A stretch of 64,000 nucleotides of DNA from Coprinellus micaceus (Eukaryota; Basidiomycota; Agaricomycetes; Agaricales; Psathyrellaceae), in contig OX596337.1 of NCBI GenBank assembly GCA_951394405.1, positions 1,240,001 through 1,304,000 on the forward strand. The letters are read 5' to 3'. Below the pieces are notes generated by a model. It saw only the letters and a list, made by a program, of their open reading frames with translations. It was not told the DNA's origin and did no database searches. Position numbers and translations under genes: made by a program. Numbering within the stretch: the stretch's first letter is position 1; each line of letters begins with the position of its first letter. Of the stretch, positions 11,801 through 23,764 are shown in pieces.

Positions 11801-13150
11801 TGAAGCACACCCAAAACATTTACTCACACTGATTTCATTCGGTCGGCTTGATATTATTTTGATATTGTAGAGAGCTTGCGGTGTTGTGAGGAAGACTCTG
11901 CTGTCGCTGCTGAATTATCTCATGCACTGTATGTTCTGGTCCGTACTCCCATGCTTCACAGCTTCGTGTGGCTTGAAACGGGATTATCGTTGGGTCCTTC
12001 CTTGACTGGTTTGTGAGGCCTTGCAAATCTTGAAGAAACCGCCTAAATTTGCCGCACACTGGTAGACAGCTGAGTGCTCATCATTCATGTATGAGCAACA
12101 AATGATATTGAACGAATAATCGGGGTCGAAGGGGCGGGATGGTGGAGGAAGATGGAGAGGTGTGCGTGGGAGAAAGGGCGGGGCAACACGGCGCTTGAAT
12201 TGGTCGCGCTGATGCGCACAGACCAGGTCCGACGCGTGTGTGCCAATGTATTCTACCTTTTGCGGAGATTTTGCGGAGAGCCAGCTCGGGAGGTTTGATT
12301 CTTGAACTTTAGAAGGTTTTCTGGTTGTCGAAAATAATCGTGAAGGGGGTGGTTTGGGAGCAACCGGCGATTTGGCCGAGGACCTGAACAGGGGCTTCGA
12401 CACGTGATGCCTTGTTGCCACCAAAACACAACACGGAAAAATACACCGGTTTTAGCAGGTTTAATTTATGATCACCTGAGATACCGACGCGACGCATGCC
12501 CCATGCCGCCCTCAATGCCACAGATACTACACGACAGAGGGCGTTCTCCTCAGAATCTGCTTCGCGTCCCAACGCTCTCGTCTCCTTCCTCCTAGTTCTC
12601 AAGCACCCTAGACTCTCGAAAACCTTACCCTGCCCCCGCAGCATCGCCCAAAGGCACCCGCACTCGAATCCCTGCTGGCCGAAATCATGGCGTTGAAGAA
12701 TCCAGAGGTCGAATCCCGCATTCTCTCTCCGTGTCATAGCCCTCGGTATCCAGCAACGTCTTGGAGAGATCGACCTCGCACAACAGAAATATGCCGTGGG
12801 AAGTGTGGTGGGGATAGGGTGGACGGGAGCACCAGGCAGTGAGTGAGTACAGAACCACTAGATGCAGCTGGCCATGTCTGACGATTGCGGTGTGCTCTGT
12901 AGCCCCTGGAATTGGTGAGATACCGCCCTTCAACCTCACCCCTTTCCGATGATGCCTACCGAACCCTTCCTCCTGGGAATGAGAACCGTGAACCCCTGGC
13001 GACCACCCAATGCCCTCTTTGATCTCGGGAAGGTTGCTGGCGCTGGCTAGACAATAAGCACGGACGAGCTCGCTGCACGGATCCGGAAATTTTTCGCGTA
13101 AACCCGGCTAGCCCCACCGCCCTCCCACCTTCCAGAGTCGCCAGGGAGAC
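8880..13150. other. gene-poor stretch, scattered exon-like fragments
   Basis: No frame exceeds 200 codons. Possible exon fragments flanked by GT/AG occur (for example 9053-9190 and 12650-12715), but I could not join them into a gene and recognise no domain. It may hold remnants of the same kind of genes as 8.2-8.9 and 13.7-14.3 kb. Confidence 0.4.
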
Positions 13151-13679
13151 TTAGAAAAGCGGAGGATGGAAGGATCTCTCGAGGTCACTAGACCTGTCTT
13201 GGATCTTGAGTATGGCTACCCGGTTCGCGAAAGCCAACGGGTAGCCACGCCGAGCACTACAACGTCCTCTAGTCTTTGGGAAGCTACTTGTGGAGGGAGA
13301 CTCGGTTCTGGAGGGCCTGATGGCGCCCGAATCTCCGTCTGGAGTGATGGACAAACACACTTCGACAGCCAGCAAAGACGAAGAAGACTCCGTCGAGCTC
13401 TACGACCCCCCGAACAGGTGGCGTGGTTTGTTGAGCTACCTTCTGGCGGAAAAGAGACCCCCTCCACCAAGGCAGGCTAGCCTTGTAAACCAAAGATCGG
13501 CCTTGAGAGCTAAACCACAATCTGGTCCCACTGCCACAGTCCCACCTTTGATGCGCTAGCGCTTGCGGGAACGCTCAAGGGGTGATGCATCTCGAGGAAG
13601 TCTGGCCACTGGGAATGGAATCTACGAACTGGGGTTAGCCTTGAAGTGCCTGGGGTGCCGGAAGTTCTACGATATTGTA

Positions 13680-14535
13680 CCTCGTTTTATTTTCTGGCTC
13701 TGTTTCCACCCGCAGGCAAGGAGTGCTCGCTGGTCGAGTGTCTCTCGGGAACGACAGACGGTACGTTATTGTTATTCATCCTTCCTTGCATATGTCAGTC
13801 TCCAGCCCTTCCCGGGCCTTACAACCGTTGAGCTTACTTCTCAACGCGACTTAAACTCGGGGCTGGGAACAGATAGGACTCCAGTGCTGAGCCGGTTGCT
13901 TTGTTCGACCTTCTGCGTATCCAATTATCAATTATCTTCACCATAAAGAAAGCCATGGACATTTTACTGACATTTATCATTCTCAGGTACGTTCTAGCTT
14001 CCCCCGGGCGGTCATGCCACTGCGTTTTAAGCCTTGCGGACGCGGTACTCGCGTGGTGGTGTCGCGTCCAAGCGCTTCTACACCTTGCCACAGCTCTTCA
14101 CAGGAGCCAAGCATGGTCAATCACTAGAGCCGTTGATGGCTCGGCGCGTTCTAACCCGTATCGATGGCTCTGATGCTGGTACGGTCTGGATGTCGTTGTG
14201 GTCGAAGAGAAGGCGTCCAATGTTCTGCGAGGCGCCTCTTGAGCCGTGTCTGATTGCCGACATCGCCGTCGTCCAAAAGCTCATTTACTCCACGTGATCG
14301 CCGAACTCTTTGTCTCGTGACGGCTGCACGTGCAGTTTCCGCCCACTGGAGAAAAGGAGAGACTTGGTGCTTCTTTCATCACGTGCGGATTGGGCCGCCC
14401 GACGCGCCGAGTGGTTAGGCTGTGAGCGTCGTCCTCAGCGTTGCTCATCTTTCTCTTCCTCACCGCGCCTAGTTGCGCACTGATACCCTCATCCCCATCC
14501 TCACGACCTCGACAACGAAGAACAATGATGTCGGC
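13680..14535 (+). repeat. tandem duplication unit, copy A (upstream block and start of the 14.5 kb gene)
   Basis: Several short blocks match copy B (18.4-19.25 kb) in the same order and orientation. One is an exon-like piece (about 13718-13762, GKECSLVE) after CCCGCAG. Another is a CTCAGGTACG acceptor region at about 13985 followed by a GCCTT..GGACGCG string. The third is a CACGTGATCGCCG string at about 14291, and the fourth a 5' leader reading CTCGACAACGAAGAAC just before the ATG. Similarity is patchy and low, so the duplication is old. Confidence 0.5.
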
Positions 14536-16412
14536 AGGTTATATGGACAATAAAAGGCTTTCTGGCGGTGGATATGGAGGAAATGGTGTCGATTTTGGGA
14601 TCTATGGCGGAGCGGGGCAGGCCTCGCTCAATCCTTGGGTGGTCAATGGTACGTATACTACTCGTTCATTCTCTAGATCATCACTCAGTACTCGATTCAG
14701 TCACCGCGCAACAGAAAGATGAAGTCTTTGGGGAGAGCGGCGATTTGTATGGAGCGCAATACCAGCCTGCGTACGACTACCTTTGGCTCAACAACCCGGA
14801 CCACCCAGCTTGGTCCACCGATCCCCTTCCTATGCCATCGACATCTTTAAGTGACGAGCTCGCCGGCGAGTCCTCTACCGCGAACAAGCCTGAACTCAGG
14901 TTAGTGACGGAACTGCCTGCGTCGAGCATTGGGCCACTCAGCACCCCAGCCACGGACGACCTCGCCACTTTCGACAGGCCCTTCGACAGCCCCATTTTGC
15001 CTCCAATCCACGACATCGATGATGCGGTCACCCCAGGGACGACGCCAGGTAGCGCTCGCCAAGCATCCCTTCCACCTGTGAAAGTGTCGCTGATGGCCCT
15101 TTCTCCCGACCTCGCCTCAACCAGCGAGCCCAACGCAAGCCGACTCCCGACGATCCAGGAGGAGGAACCATCCTCGACAGCCCCTCAAGGTGAAGGTGCA
15201 ACTGACGAGTCGACCGCTCAGAGCGCCGAGGACGCGAACCCAGCGACGGTCACAGAGATGGGCGAAATCGGGGCAAGTCCAAGCGCCCCCATCGATAAGG
15301 ATGCGCCCGACTTGGAAACCGCTGACGCGGCCTCCGGAGACGCCCCGACCATCGATGCGCCGTCCCAAGAAACCGACGATACCACCAAAAACGAGCTCTC
15401 TGAGAACTCTACGGGGACCATTCCCAAGGAGCCGACGACCAACATGGCTGGGGACGATGAGGATGGAAAGGCTGACGAGCCGGCGAACATGGCCTCCAAG
15501 AAGGCCAAAACTGCGAACACTACGAGTGATATCGCGGAAGCTGGCCCTTCCTCTACCTTCGACAATGCCACCTCCACCGACGATAGCGCGAGATCGACTC
15601 CCGCTGCGACCAATGGTTCAGGGACGTATCCCGACGGCGGTGAGACGATCACGCAGGGGCAGGGGCTAGAGGACCTCCCACGGGAAGCGGGTCCCATCCC
15701 TGAAAGTACGGAAGTGCTTCATTCCGTCGTGCCCTCCGTCGGAGTGACTGCCGTTCCTCCCTTCACAACCTCGGTGCTGGCTGGCAACCCCTATGCCAGT
15801 CTGGTTCAGCACCCTCAAACAAATCAGGCCCTCTTTCCCAACCCATACGGCTATATGCCTTACGGGCCCCCGCAACTTCTCCCCATCCCCCCTTTCATGG
15901 GTTTCAATGGCATGTCATTCTCCGTTCCGACACACACCCCTTTCGCCCCTCACCCAGCTCCCGCAGCGAAGGACATTACTTCCACCTCCTCCCAAGGAAA
16001 GGGAAGAGGCAGGGGTAGCAAACGGAATGGGACCTCCAGCAACGAGACTACCGCCGCTACGGGAACCTCCTCTTCTCGAGGCAGAGGACAGGGAGGAAAT
16101 GCTGGCAGGCGCTCCAGGGCTCCCGCCACTGTCGCTGCAGGCCCTTCCTCCACCACGGGTAGGGGACGAGGAGGGAGGTCCGCTGGTGCTAGTACCGGGA
16201 ACACCACTTCTACTGCGGGCGCTTCCACTTTCATATTGACTTTCGCGGCGGAGACCACTATCGTCCAGGGTAACGAAGCGGACACCACAGCACCGCCACC
16301 ACAGGGGTCAGTGACTGCGGGAGGATCTCAAGGATGCATACCGAAGTTTCTCTCTCCCGGGAAGGTCTCAAAGAATGAAAGGGACCGTAGCAAATACCTG
16401 CGTGGGGTCTAA
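14525..16412 (+). CDS. low-complexity protein with GRG-rich C-terminus (two exons, 611 aa)
   Basis: Exon 1 (14525-14648) encodes a Gly/Tyr-rich N-terminus. A 52 nt intron (14649-14700, GTACGT...TTCAG, phase 1) joins it in frame to exon 2 (14701-16412), giving 612 codons including the stop. The protein is largely disordered: acidic Ser/Thr/Pro/Ala-rich to about residue 370, a Pro/Tyr/Phe-rich patch (NPYGYMPYGPP), then about residues 475-535 with three Gly-Arg-Gly clusters (GRGRGSKRNG, SSRGRGQGG, GRGRGGRS). These resemble RGG nucleic-acid-binding repeats rather than true AT-hooks. No catalytic domain is seen. A nuclear, nucleic-acid-associated role is inference. The 5' leader and intron position match the gene at 19.2 kb, its probable tandem paralogue. 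A later ATG is possible, but the leader similarity favours 14525. Confidence 0.65.
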
Positions 16413-18192
16413 GAGAGATCCCGAGGACGGTGTCTCGGTTCCTTCTGACGTTTAGTCGATGCACACTTTAACGATTAATGGGATTCATGTACTAATGATT
16501 CACCCTACGGCTTTCAGTTTCTTTCTTTTTGTTGTCCTTGTGTCTCGTCTTACTAGTGCACTCATTCACCCACGATTGGAGTTTGATGCTTTCATCTTCG
16601 TCTTTGCTTCCTTGCTTTTTTGCTATCCTTATGTCTTGTCCTAGTTCATCTACCCCCACACGATTTGGGATTTGTGTTTTCATCACTGTTTCGCTTTCTT
16701 GCTTTGTGTCTCGCTTCCTTGTACCATGTTATCCCTATGCTCCCTATTCCCCACTATACATGTACTGCTTGGATTTCAGAGCTGCGTCACTATTCTGTAT
16801 TGTACCAACAGCCGTAACCCATACGATCCTGTATATACCTGTCCGCCTGCAACGGATACTTGTAATTTATAGAAAATGTTCTCTCAACTGCGGTGCTTTA
16901 GGCTCAAGGTCGTGGTTGTAAGTTACACGAGCGAGCAGGGTTTGTGGAGTTGGGCTCCCTGTGACGCTGGGTTATCATGGGCTCCCGTTCGGGGAGAGCT
17001 TGAATCCGCTTCAAAAGCAGCATCCTCCATATACTTTCGGCCTCAACAAACATTTCTACCCGAACTTCCCTCGGTCCTCGTAGCGGTTCCTGGACCCTGC
17101 CCAGGTCGGGTAGACCAATCTCCTTGGCCATTGCGCTGCATTGTTTCGTAGGATTCGACCATAATTGACGAATCATCCCGTCCTTTCTTCGCGGAAATGG
17201 AGAGATTCTGAAGCGTCGAGTCCTGTCTACGAGGGACCGGGGATGCTTATAAGAAAGAAACCTGCACAGTCGGGGTTTGATCCAAGCACCTATCCACGTG
17301 TCTCTATGTGTTGGCCCCGAGTTTGGAAGGACGAAATCCTTGTTTCGACCAACACAACCCCCACAAAGCACCAGACTGAGAGACCTTCTGGACCACGCTC
17401 CGCGCCCGCTCCTCGTCTTCGTGTTGCCCCCTTCTCCTTAGCGCTTCTGGCAATCCTCACGCCATTAAACCTTCGTCGACTCCTCACAACCCCCAACATG
17501 AACCCCCTCGGGTCCCACCGTTGATCAACGCTGAACTGTGAACATGCTCGACTGCCAATTCATTTCTCGTTTGGCGAAGATATCGCCCCAAGGCTCCGAA
17601 AGCCTTTCAGGTGGCCAAGGAGATGGGACGGGGTTAGCCACCGGACGGATGGAATTGAGAGCGGGGGCACTACGTGAGCCTCAAACATTTTTAGTGTTGC
17701 TACGCAGAACTAAGAATCTGCATTCACATCGAATAAACGCCTTCAGATCGCTCAGGGTAGCATATTTCTTCGCCTGCACTCACCACCGTTCCGAACCGCG
17801 AGCGACATGCCCTCTCGCTCGACTCGGATTAGCGTGGTGTCCACAAGTCTGTCACTCTGGCGGCCATATCCCGATTCGTATTGACCATACCGCGGGTCTT
17901 CGTACTTCAGAAACAACGTTCGGCGAGCGTCCCCAAGCGACGCCCTCCCTTACGTCCGAACGCCGGGAGCGACAGATTGGTCGCAGGTACCTCAAGAAAT
18001 GGCGCGGTCACTCGCCATGACAGCGTCGAAACGACAGGGAACTAGTTCCCAATACTGATGGGTCTGGCAGTGTTCTGAACAAGCGCCGAGTCAGAACGCC
18101 GAGCCCAGAATCCAGATACATCCCCACTAGCACCTAGTCAGGTCGAACTTACCTCGACCTCGGATGTCAAGAGGACCATCTGAAGTGGCAAT
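16413..18192. other. 3' flank of the 14.5 kb gene and spacer
   Basis: The first 450 bases are pyrimidine-rich with repeated CTTTCTTGC/TTTGTG-type phrases, as in fungal 3' untranslated regions. From about 16.9 to 18.1 kb I see only short frames without recognisable content. Confidence 0.4.
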
Positions 18193-18470
18193 GTGATCGC
18201 TTTCGTCAAACTAGATTCCTCATCGAAAGCAGCGCCATCCGCTCCATTCTGTTGGACGCTTCATGGCACACGAAGCAGTCAATGGAACGAAACCGTGCTC
18301 TTTGCTATCTGCTGGGACCGTGTGGGCTCTGTTAGACCGAGCGGGACTGTGATCCTGAAGGGCTCACACTGGCGTTTGTTCCAGGGTTCACTGCTTTTGC
18401 CCTTTGCCGACCCGCTGGAAAGGATTGCTCGCTGGCCGAGTATATTGTGGGGAAGGAAGAGGTGTGTCCT
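18193..18470 (+). pseudogene. C2-domain-like exon remnant
   Basis: The plus-strand frame reads FVKLDSSSKAAPSAP and, after about 15 residues, SSQWNETVLFA. This resembles the middle strands of a C2 domain (YVKL ... P.WNE.F.F). No start, no calcium-binding aspartate set and no continuous downstream frame are visible, so it is at best a fragment or one exon of a broken gene. It lies inside or next to duplicated copy B. Confidence 0.3.
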
Positions 18471-19250
18471 GTCGCTCTTTGCCCTTTCAGTCCTTTCATT
18501 CAACCGATTAGTTCCATTGCACCCCCCATCAGATGTCTGTATTGGTTGAGTTGCCTCCTCAGCGTTACTCGGATGGGGGTAGGAGCTATTGTGCCGCATT
18601 GGATATGGGATGTAGTGTAGGCGTTGTCAAATTATTAGTTTTTCTTTTATTTTTTCTCCATCCAAACAACTATGGAAGCGTTGCACTGACCTTGGTCGCT
18701 CTCAGGTACGCTTTCCTAACCCTATGAGCCACATGCTACCGCAATTTGGGCCTTTTGGACGCGTCCATCGTGCCTTCGTGTCCGAGTCGCCTCTGGAAAG
18801 CGGACCCTTGAGCCCTGGAGCGGCCTGATGCTTCGGTGGCATCCTAGGTGAATGTTCCGCATCTCTGGGGTTGCTCCTTGGGTACATCAATCGCATATAT
18901 ATCCACCTATCCGCGCTGTGTGCAGCTTGGATGCTCGTGTTCTGAGGAGGACGCGTCTAACGAGTCGCGTCGTGCGTTTCCTTGGACGAAAGGTCCAACC
19001 TTTGATGGCTGGCATCTCGATTCGATTATGTTGCACGTGATGGCGGAAGGTCCGCATTTGGACCAAGTGATCATGTGCTGCTGGGCCCCTATTTGGCCAC
19101 TCGAGGTGTAGAGGAAATGCACGGTCGTCGCCGTTTTCAGCTTCGCCTCAGCCTTTCTCTTGTTCCCCCACTGTGTTTCGATATCGACCCCGCCCCTCCC
19201 CCCGCTGAACGGCCTCGACGACGAAGAACGAAGATGTCCACGCATACTCA
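18400..19250 (+). repeat. tandem duplication unit, copy B (upstream block and start of the 19.2 kb gene)
   Basis: This is the counterpart of 13.68-14.53 kb. It has CCCGCTGGAAAGGATTGCTCGCTGG (exon-like GKDCSLAE), CTCAGGTACG at about 18709, GCCTTTTGGACGCG, CACGTGATGGCGG at about 19034 and the leader CTCGACGACGAAGAACG before the ATG at 19234. Spacing between units is about 4.7 kb. Confidence 0.5.
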
Positions 19251-20924
19251 CGATGGGGTTTGGGACGAGAACGAGCTGTTTAACTTTCCCGAATTTGAAA
19301 GGGAGGTTGGCGGGTATGAGGAGTATGCCTTGCAGCCTCAGGCGGGCGATCGTACGTTCTCCCTCGCATCCCGTCTACGCATAGCCCTTGACTTCGAACA
19401 AAAGTAGAACGTTTAGGGCTCTCGACTACCCAATACCAAGCATTGGCAAACGCGCTGGCCGCTCTCGTCTCTTCAAACGAAATTGCACAAGGCTCTACCA
19501 CTACGACGACGATTACTACACTGCCCACATCCTCAAGCACCAACACTGACGCGGCCCCACTCCCTTTGTCAATCGCCACCTCCGATATCTTTGGCACGAA
19601 CAACCAACTCAGTGCTGACCACCCCTTGGACGATCAACCCCCCGCGCCCGACCCTCTCGACGCTGCCAGCGCCTCAACCGCCCTCGTCCCCCAGTCTCAT
19701 AGCCCCCCAAAGAGTCCCAGCAAGCGTCGCAGCACCAGGCGGAAGGAAGTCCTCGTCCAGTCGACCAAAGTGCCCAACACGCCGCCCGTGAGCAAAGCGA
19801 CCGCGGCTCCAAAGGACAATGGAACTCTCGTAACCCCCCAGCCAAAGGGTGCAACCGAAGCACCGAAGTCGAAAGGCAAGTCGCGGGCAAGGAACAAGAG
19901 AGCTATGGATGACGACGAGGAGAATATCGATACCGCAGACTCGAAAAGGGCGAGGAGGACCAGGGACGATGTTGCCGCAACGGGCGCTGACAACACCGCG
20001 TCACCTCAAGCGCCCTCCATTGCGGATACGGCCATTACCGCCACTTCCACACGGGGGAAGGGCAAGAAGGGGAAAGGCGCAGGGAAGAGAAAGGCAGGCG
20101 ACGAGGCCCAGCCTGCAGCGTCGACCTCAACCGAAGAGATCGCTATACCCCCCACAACTACCGACACCACGCCGTCTCCTGCGGATACCATCACCGACGC
20201 CGAACAGCCCACGGCTTCGAAGATTGAGGCTGCTAGGGAGAAGGCTATTGACAGCATCCCCGTCGCTCAATCGTCCTCCACCGCCGCGCCCACCAGAGAA
20301 GACGATTTCACCACCGGAGATGAACCCGATACCTCCACTATCAACCTAGACGCCAGCGCGGGACCTTCCGATCGCCAGAACCCTCCTCACGCTTACAATC
20401 CTTACGCCCATCTTAAGGCAGACTCGTGGCTTACCTCCCAGAAGGCTGCGGAGAAAGATGCTTGGGAGAAGGAACACATGCTACGACGCGAACTGGAAGT
20501 GCGGCTTCTCAGTGCCATGGCTATGGCCAGCTCCACCGTCCCCAGCGCCCCTGGTGTTAAGGTCCCTGAGAAACGGAAGGGAATTCGGGGGGGCTCGCAG
20601 AAAGGGTCGGGGCAGCGGTTGAAAAAGAGGCAATCGGGAAGGGCCTCGTCCATCTCATCCACAAACAATGCCAAGAGCATTGCATCTACCGTATCCACTC
20701 CGTCTGCCACCATACAAGCACCTGGGTCATCGGCTCTCGTCGTCTCTTTTGAGCAAGACGAACTATCCAACCATGACGTCCAACATCCAGTCCACCGAGA
20801 CTTCGCGCCTAAATGGTTACCTCTCGGCCAGACGGCCAGGGGTGGGGCCATCAAGTACCCACCTAGCGCATCCAATGTTTCCTCCCAGCCAGGCCAGGAT
20901 TCCAATGGTTCGGAATCGACTTAA
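19234..20924 (+). CDS. low-complexity Lys-rich protein, paralogue of the 14.5 kb gene (two exons, 544 aa)
   Basis: Exon 1 (19234-19351) is short and acidic (DENELFNFPEFEREVGG). A 56 nt phase-1 intron (19352-19407, GTACGT...GTAG) leads in frame to exon 2 (19408-20924), 545 codons in all. The protein is Ser/Thr/Pro/Ala-rich, with basic clusters that look like nuclear localisation signals (SPSKRRSTRRKE; GKGKKGKGAGKRKAG near residue 253; KKRQSGRAS near 425). It has one predicted helical stretch (about residues 360-390, QKAAEKDAWEKEHMLRRELE). No known fold is visible. The layout and leader match the 14.5 kb gene. Protein identity outside composition is low, so a shared function is inference. Confidence 0.65.
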
Positions 20925-21390
20925 GGATCCGATGCTAGGAGGTGCATCACCTTCTCCCTAGTCTCTCATCCCCCCCCTCCCTCATACTCCCTTTCGCTAT
21001 CCAATGACTCTACGATTTATTTGATGATTTACCGTCAGGATGCTCCCGTACTCTCTTGCTTTCCACTTTGTTGTATATCCTTTCTCGCTTTGTACTCCCC
21101 CGGCCTACTGTTGTCAACCCTCGGACTTTGTACCGGTTCAACGTTCATGCATCCTTTCGTATCCCGTTATCTATCCACACCCCTACAGAACCGTCCCAAA
21201 AACATCACATAACTACTGTAACCCGAACCATGTCCGTATTCATATCCAATGGATTGATTTTGTCCAAACCCTTCCAGCTTGAGTGCTTGAGCACCATGGC
21301 AGATCTCTGAGTCAGTGCGTGAATGTCTGTTAGTGCTGTGACCGGGCTCAAATCCGGCTTGCTTCAGAGCCACCGCCGCCATCGTCTGCG
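20925..21390. other. 3' flank of the 19.2 kb gene
   Basis: Pyrimidine-rich, non-coding sequence typical of a fungal 3' untranslated region and spacer. Nothing else is seen. Confidence 0.4.
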
Positions 21391-21737
21391 ATGCGTATCG
21401 AGTTTGTAAATTTCATCGATCGCAACTCCCACTCACTTATCGACGTCGCCAGCGTCTGCAGACGATGGCGCGACATTATCTACTCCTCCCCGAGTGCTGG
21501 ACAACTCTTCATACCCCAGCACCAATCCTTGAGATCCCACCGCCCCAGGATGAAAACGGCAACAGGCGTCTCGTGGAGTGGATGAACCTCTGGTTTAGTC
21601 GCGCAGAAGACCTCCCGTTGATGTTACACCCCGCCATTCATCGTGATGAGCCACCTCCTCAAAGTCTCCTCCACTACGTCGTGCACAACCCGCAATGGAG
21701 GTCCCTTACCTTTCACACTGCCTATACTTATACCTGA
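21391..21737 (+). pseudogene. F-box protein pseudogene fragment
   Basis: The first frame reads the second half of an F-box (LIDVASVCRRWRDIIYSSP). Homology then shifts to another frame (CWTTLHTPAP ... LVEWMNLWFSRAEDLPL ... NPQWRSLTFHT), so a frameshift lies at about 21495-21500. A TGA ends the second frame at 21737. The order of motifs (F-box, WF.RA.DLPL, W.SLTF) is the same as in the intact F-box proteins at 22.0-23.5 and 27.2-28.5 kb. The leucine-rich C-terminal part is missing. Two exons cannot explain the shift because no GT...AG intron fits in the gap. Confidence 0.7.
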
Positions 21738-21992
21738 ACGCTACCGACCCTTAAGGAAGCTCATGTGGATGGACTTGATGCCGCAACCACTGCCCCGCTT
21801 AAACTCACCGCTCCATATTTTTGTAATCAGGCTACTGCGATCTCCATTCTCTCAACAGTAATAGAAGGCAGGTTTGAAAGTCAATAGGGATGTAATAAAC
21901 CATGTCGAGGTGCCCCATGTCCTACAGTATCGCTCATCAGTCGGAACGCGCCATCCAGACATTCTCGTCTTCCTGTACACTGAAACACAATC

Positions 21993-23501
21993 TTACCACT
22001 CCCGCTTTCCTCCACGAGAGAATAGAACAGCGGAAGCGCCGTCAATATGGTGCACGACCAACTGGGCATTTTCCAACCGCACCACGCTCTGATCTGGCTT
22101 CAACATAGTAAATGCGTCGTTTGCACTAGACGTACTCTGTGGCCACCAGCGTCTTGTATCATCGACAACCGCCTTGAAGGTTTCCTGGAGGCGTAACTTT
22201 GTCTTCGGGGTTATGAATGCCCCAACGGTGAAGGAGAGACTCCGAAGCTGGGGAAGGATTCGGCTCTCCATCATATTTTCCCCTTTCTGCTCACCACCCT
22301 CCTTGAGCCTCGATAGAAATTCTGTCGCGTCGTTACCATTGCTGAAGGCGGTGTTCAGGACTAGGGTCTCGAGTGCTTCCATAGCAGGGAGGAGGCCGAT
22401 CAACCCATTCTTGGATATGTGCGCGTTCTCGAGCTTGAACTCCTTCAACTTGCATCCTGACTGGTCGAGGAGCTGCTTGACCGATTCGTCGAGAGGGAGG
22501 GATAGCGTCTCAATGGACGTGGTCCCTGACTCCGGTTTCGTAATGGCGAGAGAGTTGAGGGAGGGAAGGGCGATGCCCCGTAGGAAGAACCGGACCCCTG
22601 GGCTGTCATGCAGCGTGAGCGAGCGTAGAGTCGCGTTACGAACGGGGAGGGATGGGAATTCGAATGTTACGGGGAAGGCAAGCTTCGAATAATAGTCGAG
22701 GAGTTTGAGTTCCTCTAGTTGAGTGGCTTCCGTGAGCAGACGGAAGTAGAATATGAGGAGCTTGTCGGGGGTGGACCACTCGATTTCTCCGTTAATCTCC
22801 AGCTTCTTGAGGTTGTGCATGTTGATGTGTGCCGAGTTCAAATGGCCGATACTGCTGAACCGGCGAAAGACGACCCTAAGGTTTTTCACGTTAGGCGCAA
22901 TGTCGACCAGCGCCAAGACCGGCATATCGCCAGGGCTGAAGAGGGTGAGCTCTCTACCGACGAGCCCCAAGCTCTCGAGTCCTTCCCAACACGCTGTTTC
23001 CCCTGGTTCTTTCGAAAACGCCCTTGCGCTATTGAAGAGAGCTTTGATCCATGGCCAGGTGAACTGCCCGAGCTCCGATGAGTTGTCGCCAATAGGAACG
23101 AGGGTGAACGTAAGCTCTCTCCACCGCTTTGTGAGCATCAAGTAGTTCGTCAGATTCCTCAGATCGAGCGCTGAGGGTTGAGGAGGACGCATATCGAGGC
23201 TGAAGCTGAGCGGCAAGTTGTTGGATCGGTCGAACCACCTCTGAACGAACTCGACCAGGTTCTGGTTATACGTGGAGGGTATGTGGGCATGGCAGTTAAG
23301 AGAGCTCCAGAACTTGGGGTTTGAGTAGACGATGTCTTTCCATTGTCTACAGACTAGCCCCACATTGACCAGGACGTGTGGCTCGGCGAGCTCAATTCGT
23401 TCGAAGATGAGCGTGAGGAGCTCTGGCGGAATGACCTGGATGTAACCCGAGGGCACGCTAGCACCCGCCCAATGGGAGTTTCCTGGTCGCGTTTTTGGCA
23501 T
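21993..23501 (-). CDS. F-box protein with leucine-rich C-terminal region (502 aa)
   Basis: A single open frame. I chose the ATG at 23501 because the F-box begins about 20 residues later; an in-frame ATG at 23630 would add 43 low-complexity residues. The F-box covers about residues 17-62 (IPPELLTLIFERIELAE ... VGLVCRQWKDIVYSNPKFW). It is the Skp1-binding module of SCF ubiquitin ligases, so the protein is probably a substrate receptor. After it come the WFDRSNNLPLSFSL and WRELTFTL motifs and a series of Leu-rich segments (about residues 150-420), typical of the expanded agaric F-box families. The substrate is unknown. The gene lies in a cluster with a pseudogene at 21.4 kb and an intact relative at 27.2 kb, and its 5' end is 264 bp from the 3' end of TTI2 on the same strand. 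Confidence 0.85.
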   Translation of the reverse strand: MPKTRPGNSHWAGASVPSGYIQVIPPELLTLIFERIELAEPHVLVNVGLVCRQWKDIVYSNPKFWSSLNCHAHIPSTYNQNLVEFVQRWFDRSNNLPLSFSLDMRPPQPSALDLRNLTNYLMLTKRWRELTFTLVPIGDNSSELGQFTWPWIKALFNSARAFSKEPGETACWEGLESLGLVGRELTLFSPGDMPVLALVDIAPNVKNLRVVFRRFSSIGHLNSAHINMHNLKKLEINGEIEWSTPDKLLIFYFRLLTEATQLEELKLLDYYSKLAFPVTFEFPSLPVRNATLRSLTLHDSPGVRFFLRGIALPSLNSLAITKPESGTTSIETLSLPLDESVKQLLDQSGCKLKEFKLENAHISKNGLIGLLPAMEALETLVLNTAFSNGNDATEFLSRLKEGGEQKGENMMESRILPQLRSLSFTVGAFITPKTKLRLQETFKAVVDDTRRWWPQSTSSANDAFTMLKPDQSVVRLENAQLVVHHIDGASAVLFSRGGKREW

Positions 23502-23764
23502 CGTAGAGCGGTCTGGGATCGAGTGGTGTGTGTGTGTGGAAGAGGGAAGACCACTGTGAGGAGGAGAACAATGATCAAAATTCTCTGTTGGCGTACATTT
23601 TATAGGCGCCGAGAGTAGTAGGCACGTCACCTCCGACTGGACAAGCTTCTCAGTTCAGTGCGCGTATGTACTACCAAGAAATGACATAGATCGGAGCATT
23701 GTCTCTACCATACAAAAATCGAAGTTGCGTGCCACGAGGAACGGGGGTTGTGTTCTTTTGGGGT

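Noticed and set aside
14395..14430. tRNA-like 5' half (GCCGAGTGGTTAGGC)
   Set aside because: The A-box-like string has no B box (GGTTCGANTCC) or acceptor-stem partner within the next 100 bases. It lies in the promoter of the 14.5 kb gene.
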